NCBI GenBank assembly: GCA_963837775.1
Contig: CAWIOX010000001.1
Span: 112,219 to 176,218, forward strand
Length of the DNA: 64,000 nucleotides
From: CAWIOX01 sp963837775
GTDB lineage: Bacteria; Pseudomonadota; Gammaproteobacteria; Burkholderiales; Burkholderiaceae_D
Direction: 5' to 3'
The notes under the pieces were generated by a model. That model was given only the letters and a program-made list of their open reading frames with translations. It searched no databases and was not told the DNA's origin. The position numbers were made by a program, and so were the translations under genes. Positions 46,981-55,840 of the stretch are shown in pieces (the stretch's first letter is position 1; each line of letters begins with the position of its first letter).

Positions 46981-47652
46981 ATGACGACTACCGTCGCAAT
47001 CATTGAAGACAAGCCTGAGTTTCTGGCCCATTTTGCGCAAATCATCCGTGCGGAAGCCGAATTCACCCTGGTCGGCACCGCCAGCAACGGCGCCGACGGG
47101 ATTGCGCTGGTCGATCGCATCGGCGCCGATGTGTATCTGGTCGACCTCGGCCTGCCCGACATGAGCGGCACCGAAGTCATCAAGCATGCGATCAAGACCT
47201 GCGCCGAGAGCGATGTGCTGGTCATCACCGTGTTCGGCGATGATGCGCATATCATCGAGAGCGTGGAGGCCGGCGCGACCGGCTATGTGCTGAAAGACAG
47301 CAGCCCGGCCGAGATCGTCGACTGCATCCGCACCCTGCGGGCCGGCGGTTCGCCGGTCAGCCCGGTGATTGCGCGCAAGCTGCTGCAGCGTTTCCGTCTG
47401 GAGAGCCAGCTGGCTGCGCCGGCGCTCAATGTCCCGGTCGCCGCCAGCAGCACCAAGGCGGCGCTGACCCAGCGCGAAACCGAAATCCTCAGCCTGCTCG
47501 GCAAAGGCCTGAGTTTCAGCGAAATTGGCGAATCGCTGCACATCTCGTCGCACACGGTGGCGCAGCATATCAAGAAGATCTATCGCAAACTGGCAGTCCA
47601 TTCACGCGGGGAGGCTGTCTATGAGGCTACCCAAATGGGCATCCTGCAGTAA
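46981..47652 (+). CDS. NarL/LuxR-family response regulator
   Basis: A 223-aa regulator. Receiver domain with the phospho-Asp in YLVDLGLPDMSG (near residue 54), preceding acidic pair IIEDKPEF and conserved Lys in VLKDSSP. A LuxR-type HTH follows (LTQRETEILSLLGKGLSFSEIGESLHISSHTVAQHIKKIYRKL). The kinase gene begins 9 bp downstream, so they form a two-component pair. Upstream 46825-46980 has no clear site. Confidence 0.93.
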   Translation: MTTTVAIIEDKPEFLAHFAQIIRAEAEFTLVGTASNGADGIALVDRIGADVYLVDLGLPDMSGTEVIKHAIKTCAESDVLVITVFGDDAHIIESVEAGATGYVLKDSSPAEIVDCIRTLRAGGSPVSPVIARKLLQRFRLESQLAAPALNVPVAASSTKAALTQRETEILSLLGKGLSFSEIGESLHISSHTVAQHIKKIYRKLAVHSRGEAVYEATQMGILQ

Positions 47653-47661
47653 TTCCCCGGC

Positions 47662-49527
47662 ATGACGGCACGCATCCTGATCGCAGCCTGCTGTTTTCTG
47701 TGGTCCCTGTGCGCCGGGAATGCCTGGGCCGACGCAGCCGATATCGTCCAGATCGAGCGCGCCGAGATGGTGATTTCGGGTGCGCTGACGACGCCGCCGG
47801 ATGATGCCGGCTGGCAATCGGTCGCGCTGCCGCACCGTTCCGCCAAACCGACCGAGCATGAACTGGTGAGCTACTGGTACCGGCTGCATTTCCAGCCGAC
47901 CAACCTGCGCCAGCAATGGCTGTTTTTCCCCAAACTGCGCAGCGGCGGAACGATTTTCGTCAACGGCCATCAGGTCGGCCAGATCCGCGGCGCCGATGAA
48001 ATGGTGCAGATCCGCTGGTTTCGCCCGTATCTGTTTTACTTGCCGCCGTCCACCATCCGGGCCGGGGATAACGTGATCACGGTGCGCCTGACCATCCGCG
48101 AGCCGCTGACCAGTTTCGGCAGCGTCGCGCTGGGGCCGGAGCAGGCCTTGCGCGACAGCTATGACATGTTTTTTTTCTGGGAATACACCAGCACCCATAT
48201 CGCCAGCGTCATCTGCCTGCTGATGGGGAGCGCGATGCTGGTGCTGTGGTGGCGCCGGCGGCAAGAAACCCTGTACGCGGTGTTCGGCCTGTGCGTGCTG
48301 ATGTGGGGCTTGCGCACACCGATCCTGCTGATGCCGGAAGTGCCGATGGCGTACTGGGTCGTGTGGCGCTTTTTCTATTACCTGACCACTTGCGGCTTCA
48401 TTGTCTGCATCACGATTTTCCTGCTGCGCTTCAGCACGCTGCGGATGCATTTGCTGGAGCGCTTCCTGATACTCAACTGGCTGCTGGGTGCGCTGCTGTT
48501 CCTGTTGCTCGGCACCCCGGCACGGCCGTTCATGGACACTTTCTGGGTCGGCAGTTTCCTGCCATTCGTGCTGTATGCGCTGCTGCGACTGGTGATTTTC
48601 GTGATGCGCCAGCGCACGCGCTCGGGGGTCGCGATGCTGCTGGCGATCCTGTTCTCGCTGGGGCTGGCAATCCATGACTTTGCGGTGCAGCACGGCTTGT
48701 TCCATCTGCAGGAAGTGTATCTGCTGCATCTGGGGATACCGGCATTCTTGCTGGTGATGGGCAGCATGTTGCTGGACCGTTTCATCGATTCCCTGGCGCA
48801 GGTGGAATCGGTCAATGAACAACTGAGTCTGCGCGTGGCCCGGCGCGAACAGGAACTGGCCGCCAATTACGACAAGCTGCGCCGTTTCGAGCGCGAGCAT
48901 GCGGCCACCGATGAGCGCCAGCGCATCATGCAGGATATGCATGACGGGGTCGGCTCGCAGCTGCTGACCACGCTGGTGATGGTGCAGGAAGGGCAGGTCG
49001 CGCAAAAAGACATGGCCGACCTGCTGCAAGCCTGCCTGGACGACATGCGGCTGGTGATCGATGCGATGTCGCCCGATGAGCCCGACATGCTGCCGGCGCT
49101 GGGCAATTTCCGCTACCGGATGGAGTCGCGCTTCAAGCGCATCGGATTGACCTTGCAGTGGCATAACCACAGCATGCCGGATGCGCTGGAGATCGTGCCG
49201 CATGCCGGCTTGCAGATCTTGCGCATCCTGCAGGAAGCGCTGAGCAATGTGCTCAAGCATGCGCAGGCCACGCTGGTGACTGTGGATGTGATATTCGGCG
49301 CCGAATATCTGCGGATACAGGTCAGGGACAACGGCATCGGCTTTGCCGGGGAGGTCAAACCTTTCGGGCGCGGGATGGGCAACATGCGCAGCCGGGCCCG
49401 GAAAATCGGCGGCACGCTGGGCATCGGGCTGTCCGGCCCCGGTGCCAGCATACAGCTCGACATTCCGTTGCGCGCGATTTGCGCAGTGTCTTCAGCGGCG
49501 TCAGCCGAGGCAGAACTCAGCCGGTGA
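47662..49527 (+). CDS. 7TMR-DISM sensor histidine kinase
   Basis: A 621-aa NarX/DesK-type kinase. Signal peptide (ends NAWADAAD), a periplasmic DISMED-like domain to about residue 160, seven TM segments (residues 170-380), a coiled coil, then HisKA_3 with the phospho-His in ERQRIMQDMHDGVGSQLL and an HATPase (LRILQEALSNVLKHAQA; VRDNGIGFAGEVKPFGRGMGNM). The ligand is unknown. Its last 11 bp overlap the convergent GGDEF-EAL gene. Confidence 0.92.
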   Translation: MTARILIAACCFLWSLCAGNAWADAADIVQIERAEMVISGALTTPPDDAGWQSVALPHRSAKPTEHELVSYWYRLHFQPTNLRQQWLFFPKLRSGGTIFVNGHQVGQIRGADEMVQIRWFRPYLFYLPPSTIRAGDNVITVRLTIREPLTSFGSVALGPEQALRDSYDMFFFWEYTSTHIASVICLLMGSAMLVLWWRRRQETLYAVFGLCVLMWGLRTPILLMPEVPMAYWVVWRFFYYLTTCGFIVCITIFLLRFSTLRMHLLERFLILNWLLGALLFLLLGTPARPFMDTFWVGSFLPFVLYALLRLVIFVMRQRTRSGVAMLLAILFSLGLAIHDFAVQHGLFHLQEVYLLHLGIPAFLLVMGSMLLDRFIDSLAQVESVNEQLSLRVARREQELAANYDKLRRFEREHAATDERQRIMQDMHDGVGSQLLTTLVMVQEGQVAQKDMADLLQACLDDMRLVIDAMSPDEPDMLPALGNFRYRMESRFKRIGLTLQWHNHSMPDALEIVPHAGLQILRILQEALSNVLKHAQATLVTVDVIFGAEYLRIQVRDNGIGFAGEVKPFGRGMGNMRSRARKIGGTLGIGLSGPGASIQLDIPLRAICAVSSAASAEAELSR

Positions 49528-52201
49528 GCAGCGGAGATTTCAGCAATTGCGCGAATTCTGCCGGCGCCAGCGGCGCGCCGAACAGGTAGCCCTGATACGC
49601 AAGGCAGCCCCGGCCGGCCAGAAAGTGGCGCTGCGCTTCAGTCTCCACCCCTTCCGCGATCACTTCCAGGCCCAGGCTGCGGGCCAGCGCCACGATGGCG
49701 CCGGCGATGATCGCATCGTCGGGGTCGGTCAATGCATCGCGCACGAAGGACAGGTCGATTTTCAGCTGGTCCAGCGGCAGGCGCTTCAGGTAAGACAGCG
49801 ATGAATAGCCGGTGCCGAAATCATCCAGTGCGAAATGGATGCCGCGCGCTTTCAGCAGGTGCATCTTGCCGATGCAGTCTTCCACATTTTGCAGCAGCAG
49901 GCTCTCGGTCAGTTCCAGCCTGAGCCGATGCGGATTGGCGCCGCAGCGGTCCAGCGCGGCCAGCACCTGCAGCACGAAGTCCGGCTGCTGCAGCTGGCGA
50001 GCGCTGACATTGACCGACAGCGTCAGGTGCGCGCTTGCCTCTTGCTGCGCCCAGCTTGCGAGCTGGGCGCAGGCCGTTTCCAGCACCCACTGGCCCAGAG
50101 GCAGGATCAGCCCCGACTCTTCGGCCAGCGGGATGAAATCGGCCGGCGCGACCAGGCCGCGCTGCGGATGCTGCCAGCGCAGCAAGGCTTCGGCGCCCGT
50201 CAGGCGCCCATCGGCATCGACCTGGGCCTGGTAATGCAGGTCGAACTGGTGCTGCTGCAGCGCCTCGCGCAGATCGGCCTCCAGCGTGGCGCGCGCAGTG
50301 ACCACCGCCTGCATCTCGGGGTCGAAGAAGCGCAGCGTGTTGCGGCCGGCCGCCTTGGCCTCGTACATCGCGAGATCGGCCCGCTTCAGCAGTTCTTCGA
50401 CGCTGCTCTGGTGATGGTTGAACAGGCTGATGCCGATGCTTGGGGTGCTGTGATAGACATGGCCGGCCAGCAGGTAGGCGCGGTTGAGCGAGGTCAGAAT
50501 CTTTTCACCGACCGCTTTGGCCTGGGGTGCGGCTTCCTGCGGCAGCGCGCTCAGGTCTTCCAGCATCAGCACGAACTCGTCGCCGCCCAGGCGCGCCACG
50601 GTGTCGCCTTCGCGCACGCAGGTGGACAGGCGCTGCGCGACCTGTTGCAGCAGCAGGTCGCCCTTGTCGTGGCCCAGCGTATCGTTGAGGGTCTTGAAGT
50701 TGTCGAGGTCGATGAACAGCAGCGCGCCCTCATGCCCGCTGCGCTCGCTGGCCACCAGCGCCTGACGCAGCCGGTCCAGCAGCAGGCGCCGGTTCGGCAA
50801 GCGGGTCAGCGGGTCGAAGAAAGCCAGATTGCGGATCTCGTCTTCCGCCTCCTTGCGGCTGGTAATGTCGGTCAGCGTGCTGACGTAGTGGCTGACCTCT
50901 GCCGCGGGATTTTTCACTGCGGTGATGGTCAGCCATTGCGGATACAGCTCGCCGTTCTTGCGGCGGTTCCAGATTTCACCTTGCCAGCAGCCGCTGCGCG
51001 CGATGCTTTCCGTCATTGCCGCATAGAAGGCCGCATCGTGCCGCCCCGAACTGAGCAGTTTCGGCGTCTGGCCCACGGCGTCTGCGGCGCTGTAGCCGGT
51101 GATCTGCGTGAAAGCCTGGTTGACGCGCAGGATGGTCTTGCTGGCATCGGTGACGAACATGCCTTCCTGCGCTTCGAAGGCCGCTGCGGCGATGCGCATC
51201 TGCTGCTGCGCCAGCGTGCGCTGCGTGATGTCGCGTCGCATCTGCCGGTGGTGCAGCGAGAATGCAATGCCCAAAGCCAGCAACAGCAGACTGACCAGGG
51301 ATGCCTGCCATACCAGCGCATCGCTGGCCTGCCGGTGGGCCGAAAATACGTCCGCAGTCGCAATTCCGGCCGCGACCGCAATCGGATAGGGCGTAACCCG
51401 CCGGAAGAAAAAAATGCGCTCGATGCCGTCCACCACCGAGCGGCTGGTAAAGGCGCCGATCTCCTGGCCCTGTGCGATGTGCGCAAACAGCGCGGCCGAA
51501 GCGGCGTTGATGCCGAAATCTTCACGGTCGCCCGCTCGTCTGGCGCGGATCACGCCGTCCAGTCCGAACAGCGCCGTCACGCCACCCTGGCCCAGGTCGA
51601 GATTGCCATAGAAGCCGGTGAAATAGCCGGGATCGAGCGACGCCACCGCGACCCCGCCAAAGCTGCCATCCTTGCGGTTGATGCGGCGCGACAGCTGGAT
51701 CGACCATTTGCCCGATGCCCGCCCGATCATCGGTTTGGAAATGAATAAGCCGATCTGGTCCGAAGCCTGGTGGACCTTGAAATGTTCGCGGTCCGACAGA
51801 TCCAGCGATCCCCCGAGTGGCAGGTTGCTCAATTGAAGCATGCCCCGCGCATCGATGACCGCGACCTGATTGAAGATCTCGCTATCGATCACGCCCTGCT
51901 GCGTCAGCGCTTTCAGGTCCAGTCCGGTGCCGGCTTCTTCATAGCGCGCCTTGACGAAACGCAGCGTCTGGTCGGCGCTGCGCAAGGTGCGCGCCGCATG
52001 TTCCTGCGTCACCCGGGTCAGGTTGGCGAGATTGTGTTCGGCATCGGCGCCGGTCCTGGCGCGGTCGGCCCCGATCAGGGAAAACACATGCAGCCAGCAG
52101 GCTGCGATCAGCAGGGCGACCACCAGCCATGCGGCGCCATGCGGGATCCAGTGGCGCGCTTGCCGGAGTCTCTGTCGTGTCGATGGGGATGTGTTGGGCA
52201 T
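49517..52201 (-). CDS. Membrane sensor PAS-GGDEF-EAL protein
   Basis: About 894 aa from the start at 52201 (MPNTSPSTRQ); an open frame runs 39 bp further. Two TMs flank a periplasmic dCache-type sensor (residues about 55-290, NQVAVIDARGMLQLSNLP). PAS (FEAQEGMFVTDASKTILRVNQAF), GGDEF (RLGGDEFVLMLEDL) and EAL (AEALLRW; ELTESLL; DDFGTGYSSLSYLKRL; YQGYLFG) follow. All catalytic motifs are intact, so it may be bifunctional for cyclic-di-GMP. Its frame is intact, unlike the related gene at 41425-45697. It is convergent with the histidine kinase gene. Confidence 0.93.
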   Translation of the reverse strand: MPNTSPSTRQRLRQARHWIPHGAAWLVVALLIAACWLHVFSLIGADRARTGADAEHNLANLTRVTQEHAARTLRSADQTLRFVKARYEEAGTGLDLKALTQQGVIDSEIFNQVAVIDARGMLQLSNLPLGGSLDLSDREHFKVHQASDQIGLFISKPMIGRASGKWSIQLSRRINRKDGSFGGVAVASLDPGYFTGFYGNLDLGQGGVTALFGLDGVIRARRAGDREDFGINAASAALFAHIAQGQEIGAFTSRSVVDGIERIFFFRRVTPYPIAVAAGIATADVFSAHRQASDALVWQASLVSLLLLALGIAFSLHHRQMRRDITQRTLAQQQMRIAAAAFEAQEGMFVTDASKTILRVNQAFTQITGYSAADAVGQTPKLLSSGRHDAAFYAAMTESIARSGCWQGEIWNRRKNGELYPQWLTITAVKNPAAEVSHYVSTLTDITSRKEAEDEIRNLAFFDPLTRLPNRRLLLDRLRQALVASERSGHEGALLFIDLDNFKTLNDTLGHDKGDLLLQQVAQRLSTCVREGDTVARLGGDEFVLMLEDLSALPQEAAPQAKAVGEKILTSLNRAYLLAGHVYHSTPSIGISLFNHHQSSVEELLKRADLAMYEAKAAGRNTLRFFDPEMQAVVTARATLEADLREALQQHQFDLHYQAQVDADGRLTGAEALLRWQHPQRGLVAPADFIPLAEESGLILPLGQWVLETACAQLASWAQQEASAHLTLSVNVSARQLQQPDFVLQVLAALDRCGANPHRLRLELTESLLLQNVEDCIGKMHLLKARGIHFALDDFGTGYSSLSYLKRLPLDQLKIDLSFVRDALTDPDDAIIAGAIVALARSLGLEVIAEGVETEAQRHFLAGRGCLAYQGYLFGAPLAPAEFAQLLKSPLLTG

Positions 52202-52440
52202 AAAGTCTTTGGTGACGTGTAGAACGCCGCGAACCAGCATCGGTATGGTACTGGCATGCTGTCAGCGCCTGACTCAACTTTACTCCTGGAATGGCTGTTG
52301 CGCAGGAAATATCTTGTCATATGGCTACGTTATCACTGCGCAAACAGGGCGCGGCACGCGCGGCGAGCGGCGCCGGAGGGCGGCGTTGGCGGCTGCCTGC
52401 CTGGCGGCCGCGGGCGAACCCCGGAAATATTATTAAAACA

Positions 52441-52514
52441 GGGGAGTATGTGACAAAAAATGCAGTTTGCCGCATGTATTCATTGGCCAATTTAAAATAC
52501 ATGGGTGGGTATGT
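52441..52514 (+). repeat. Dispersed ~76-bp intergenic repeat, copy C
   Basis: GGGGAGTATGTGACAAAAAA, GTTTGCCGCATGTATTCATT, GGCCAATTTAAAATACATGG. One of two copies flanking the small exported protein gene at 52712-53173. Confidence 0.85.
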
Positions 52515-52603
52515 TGGCGCTGCAGGAGGCGTGCTGGAGGCCGGCCAGGCGGCGCTTTGGGCGGCTCGCAGCGCGTGCAGTCCGGCCCCTTGCTGTCGCA
52601 CAC

Positions 52604-52663
52604 ATGCAAGAGACGGCGCATCGCGCCCGGCATTGCCGCGCGTGATGCACCGTCTCTTGTGCT
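52604..52663 (-). terminator. Hairpin downstream of the small exported protein gene
   Basis: GCAAGAGACGG-CGCATC (left) pairs with GATGCACCGTCTCTTGTGC (right) as an imperfect long stem of about 15 bp. It lies 48 bp past the stop at 52712 on the minus strand. Confidence 0.55.
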
Positions 52664-52711
52664 TCATTTCATTGCTGTGAGTTACTGCCGGGTGTTACGC
52701 GCTCACATCAC

Positions 52712-53173
52712 TCAGTTGGGGTTCGGTGCCTTGAGCTTGGCGCCGGCGTCCAGATCAGCTTTTGCCTTGGTCGAGGTTTTGGCGTGCACGGACTTCCTGG
52801 CTTTGGCGACTTTGAGCGGGGCATCCTGCGCGCTTGCCGGTGCCGCTGCTGCGGTATCCAAGCCGATGCCGGCGCTTGATTTGCCGGCGGCTTCCGTGGC
52901 CTGCGTTGCGCCGCCCAAGGCTGCGCCTGCAGTGCCTTTCAGGTCGCTGCCGAGCGTGGTTTCGCTGCGCTTATTCATGCCCGAGTCCGGATTGGCGCCG
53001 GTTTGCGCCCCCACATTGGTTTGTCCGCCGGCTTGTACGTTTGCGGAGACTGGCGCGCTACCGATGCCGACGTTGGCATTGGCGCCGACACCCAGGCCTT
53101 GCGCCAGCGCGATCGAGGAAACGGTTGCAGCCAATACGAAAGACAATGAGCCTACGGTTTTTTTGAAAGTCAT
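52712..53173 (-). CDS. Small exported Ala/Gly-rich protein of unknown function
   Basis: A 153-aa protein. Signal peptide MTFKKTVGSLSFVLAATVSSIALA, then a Gly/Asn/Ala-rich region (GLGVGANANVGIGSAPVSANVQAGGQTNVGAQTG), an Ala-rich middle and a Lys-rich tail (KARKSVHAKTSTKAKADLDAGAKLK). No Cys and no known domain. The Ala/Lys-rich tail recalls DNA- or polyanion-binding tails. It is monocistronic, flanked by two copies of the dispersed repeat (C and D). Function unknown. Confidence 0.65.
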   Translation of the reverse strand: MTFKKTVGSLSFVLAATVSSIALAQGLGVGANANVGIGSAPVSANVQAGGQTNVGAQTGANPDSGMNKRSETTLGSDLKGTAGAALGGATQATEAAGKSSAGIGLDTAAAAPASAQDAPLKVAKARKSVHAKTSTKAKADLDAGAKLKAPNPN

Positions 53174-53577
53174 ACAAAACTCCTGAAGTGGAAAAACGCA
53201 TCATGGATGCAGGAATTTCGATGCGGATAGGCGCGACTAGTTCGGCCGGCGCTGCTTTGGCGGGCTGAAATGCGGCCGGATGTCCCTCTATGCCATTGAA
53301 TTTAAACAATTTTATTGAAGTGTAAGCGTGTGTAACGCCGGCCTGCCGGAGCGGCTTGGCGCGCATGCATTGCGGCTATTGCGGCGCTGACCGGCATCGG
53401 CCTGTGGTGCGGCCAGACGCCGGGACGCACTTGATGCGGCGTCGATTGCGCCTCCTTATTCTCTGATAAATTAGGGGAGTATGTGATAAAACATGGCGCT
53501 TCCCGCACAGATTCATTGTGTTTTTAAAAATACACGGGCCAGTATATTTTCAGTCCCGGGGGCGCAGCGAGATCGCG
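53174..53577. other. Intergenic region with repeat copy D
   Basis: 404 bp between the small exported protein gene and glk. Only the repeat copy at 53474-53550 is recognisable. Confidence 0.6.
53474..53550 (+). repeat. Dispersed ~76-bp intergenic repeat, copy D
   Basis: GGGGAGTATGTGATAAAACA, GGCGCTTCCCGCACAGATTC, ATTGTGTTTTTAAAAATACA, CGGGCCAGTATATTTT. It ends 27 bp before the glk stop. Confidence 0.87.
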
Positions 53578-54610
53578 TCAGGCGCCGCCCGCCTTCAGTT
53601 TTTCGGCCAGGATCGCCGCCACCCCGGAAAAAGCCGGGTATTCGGCAGTGATCACGAAGCTCGGGATCCGGGCCAGATAGTCCGAAAAGCGGCCCTTGCT
53701 TTCGAAGCGGCGGCGAAACCCGACTGCGCAAAGCGCTGGCCCAGGCGCGGCACGATGCCGCCGCCGATGTACAGGCCGCCCAGCGTGCCGAGCGTGACCG
53801 CCAGATTGGCGGCGATCGTGCCCAGCATCAGGCAAAAGCATTCGATGCTTTCATCGCAGACCGCACATTCGCCTGCCAGCGCGCGGCGCGTGATTTCCGG
53901 CGCCGCCAGCGCTGGCGTCACCTGGCCGGCGCGCGCGGCCAGTGCGCGGTAGATCAGTTCCAGCCCGGCCCCGGACAGCAGGCGCTCGGCCGACACATGG
54001 GGAAATTCCTGCCATGCAAAGCGCACGATGTCCATTTCCCGCTCATCCGACGGCGCGAACGTCACATGCCCGCCTTCGGCGCTGAGCGCGATCCAGCTGC
54101 CTGCGGACGGGATCAGGCCCGACACGCCGAGGCCGGTGCCGGCGCCGATCAGCCCGATCGCACTGGCGGCGCGCGCGCTGCCGCCGCCGACCTGCTGCTT
54201 CTGCTCCGGCGTCAGGTGAGGCAGCGCCATCGCCAGCGCCTCGAAATCATTGACCACCAGCAGCGTGTCGAGTCCCAGCGTGCGGCGCGCGGCCTCGATC
54301 GAAAACTGCCAGTCGTGGTTCGTCATCCTGATCTGGTCGCCATCGACCGGGTTGGCGATCGCGATCGCCGCATGCCGCACCGGCTGCGCGCCGGCCGCTG
54401 CGGCGGCCGCGCAGATACGCGCGCACCGCATCGGTGAAAGTGGGGTAGTCCCGGCACGGCAACACCGCAATCGCCTCGATCCGGCCGCTTGCCGTTTCCA
54501 GCGCAAAGCGCGCATTGGTGCCGCCGACATCGGCCAGCAGCCGCGGCCCGTCTCTGAAAGAGGCTGTGGCCGCCAGCGGGATCTGCGGCCGCTATAAATG
54601 GAACTGTCAT
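53578..54610 (-). CDS. glk: Glucokinase, three frameshifts
   Basis: About 343 aa after correction. It has the ATP-binding phosphate motif LLADVGGTNARFALE (other frame, near 54530), the IANPVDGDQIRMTNHDWQFSIE substrate loop, LLVVNDFEALAMALPHL with catalytic Asp, IGAGTGLGVSGLIP and a GGLYIGGGIVPRLG motif. Frames break near 54545, 54410 and 53705: the first two are +1, the third is -1 in a T-run. It is last in the alpha-glucoside operon and phosphorylates the glucose released by the alpha-glucosidase. Confidence 0.88.
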
Positions 54611-54649
54611 AAGGGCTTGATTGAATGCAGGGTTGAAAACGATGTCGTA

Positions 54650-55810
54650 TCAGGCCGACGCAGCGTGCAATGAGGCGACCGAATCGATATGCACCGTGCG
54701 CCGGCACGCGCGGCCGTCCGGCTTGAACGCATGCAGGCTGTCGGGCGCCAGATAGACCGAGATCGGATCGTCGATGCGGCTGGCAGTGTCGCCGCTTTCG
54801 CGCAGCGTGATCAGTTTGCCGTCCGGCAGGCGCACGTACAGATACGAGGCTTCGCCCAGTTTTTCGACAAAGGCGACCTTGCCGTGGATGGTGTTGGCGC
54901 GGCGCTCGCCATTGGTCAGCTGCGTATGTTCGGGGCGGATCCCCAGTTCGAGCGGCGTGCCTGGCGCCAGGTCGAGCGCATCGACCTGCACGCTCAGCAG
55001 CGCGTCGGCGACGCGCACCGTGGCGACGCCGGCCCCGGCCGTTTCCAGCACGCCCGGGATGAAGTTCATCTTGGGCGAGCCGATGAAGCCGGCCACGAAC
55101 TTGTTGACCGGATAGTGGTACAGCTCCAGCGGCGCGCCGCATTGCGCGACGCTGCCATCGCGCAGCACCGCTTCGCCGGCATTGAGCAGCACGATCTTGT
55201 CGGCCAGCGTCATTGCCTCGACCTGGTCGTGGGTCACGTAGATCATGCTGGAGGTGCCGATGTCGGCGTGCAGCTTGGCGATTTCGAGCCGGGTTTGCAC
55301 CCGCAGCGATGCATCCAGGTTCGACAGCGGTTCGTCGAACAGGAAAATCTGCGGCTGGCGCACGATCGCGCGGCCGATCGCGACCCGCTGGCGCTGGCCG
55401 CCCGACAATTCCTTCGGCAGCCGCTGGAGCAGGGGTTCCAGCTGCAGGATGCGCGCCGCTTCGCGCACCTTCTTGTCGACGGTATCGCTGCTGGTTTTCA
55501 GGATTTTCAGGCCGAACGCCATGTTGTCATAGACGCTCATGTGCGGATACAGCGCATAGCTCTGGAACACCATCGCGACGCCGCGCTCGGTCGGCGATTT
55601 TTCATTCATGCGCTGGCCGCCCAGCAGCAATTCGCCGCCGGAAATATCTTCCAGCCCCGCCACCATGCGCAACAGCGTCGATTTGCCGCAGCCGGAAGGC
55701 CCGACAAACACGCAAAACTCGCCCTGCTTGATGGTCAGGTTGACATCGCGGATCACGTCAGGGCTGTTGCCGTAACGCTTGTGAATACCTTTAAAGATTA
55801 AGTCAGCCAT
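54650..55810 (-). CDS. Sugar ABC transporter ATPase (MalK/UgpC/AglK family)
   Basis: A 386-aa ATPase. Walker A GPSGCGKSTLL, signature LSGGQRQRVAIGRAI, Walker B IFLFDEPLSNLDA and the His switch YVTHDQVEAMTLAD. A C-terminal TOBE/MalK regulatory domain follows (LELGIRPEHTQL). The start at 55810 (MADLIFKGIHKRYG) fits the family. It drives the two permeases at 57664-59511. It lies 39 bp upstream of glk. Confidence 0.92.
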   Translation of the reverse strand: MADLIFKGIHKRYGNSPDVIRDVNLTIKQGEFCVFVGPSGCGKSTLLRMVAGLEDISGGELLLGGQRMNEKSPTERGVAMVFQSYALYPHMSVYDNMAFGLKILKTSSDTVDKKVREAARILQLEPLLQRLPKELSGGQRQRVAIGRAIVRQPQIFLFDEPLSNLDASLRVQTRLEIAKLHADIGTSSMIYVTHDQVEAMTLADKIVLLNAGEAVLRDGSVAQCGAPLELYHYPVNKFVAGFIGSPKMNFIPGVLETAGAGVATVRVADALLSVQVDALDLAPGTPLELGIRPEHTQLTNGERRANTIHGKVAFVEKLGEASYLYVRLPDGKLITLRESGDTASRIDDPISVYLAPDSLHAFKPDGRACRRTVHIDSVASLHAASA

Positions 55811-55840
55811 CGCATTCTTTCTTCTGAAGTAAAAGGTCAA

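Larger units (their letters stand above)
52202..52711. other. Intergenic region with repeat copy C and a terminator
   Basis: No gene in 510 bp. Copy C of the dispersed repeat is at 52441-52514 and a terminator-like hairpin at 52604-52663. The rest has no recognisable feature. Confidence 0.6.

Noticed and set aside
49835..51748. 637-codon plus-strand frame opposite the GGDEF-EAL gene
   Set aside because: Shadow frame; the minus-strand protein has intact GGDEF and EAL motifs.
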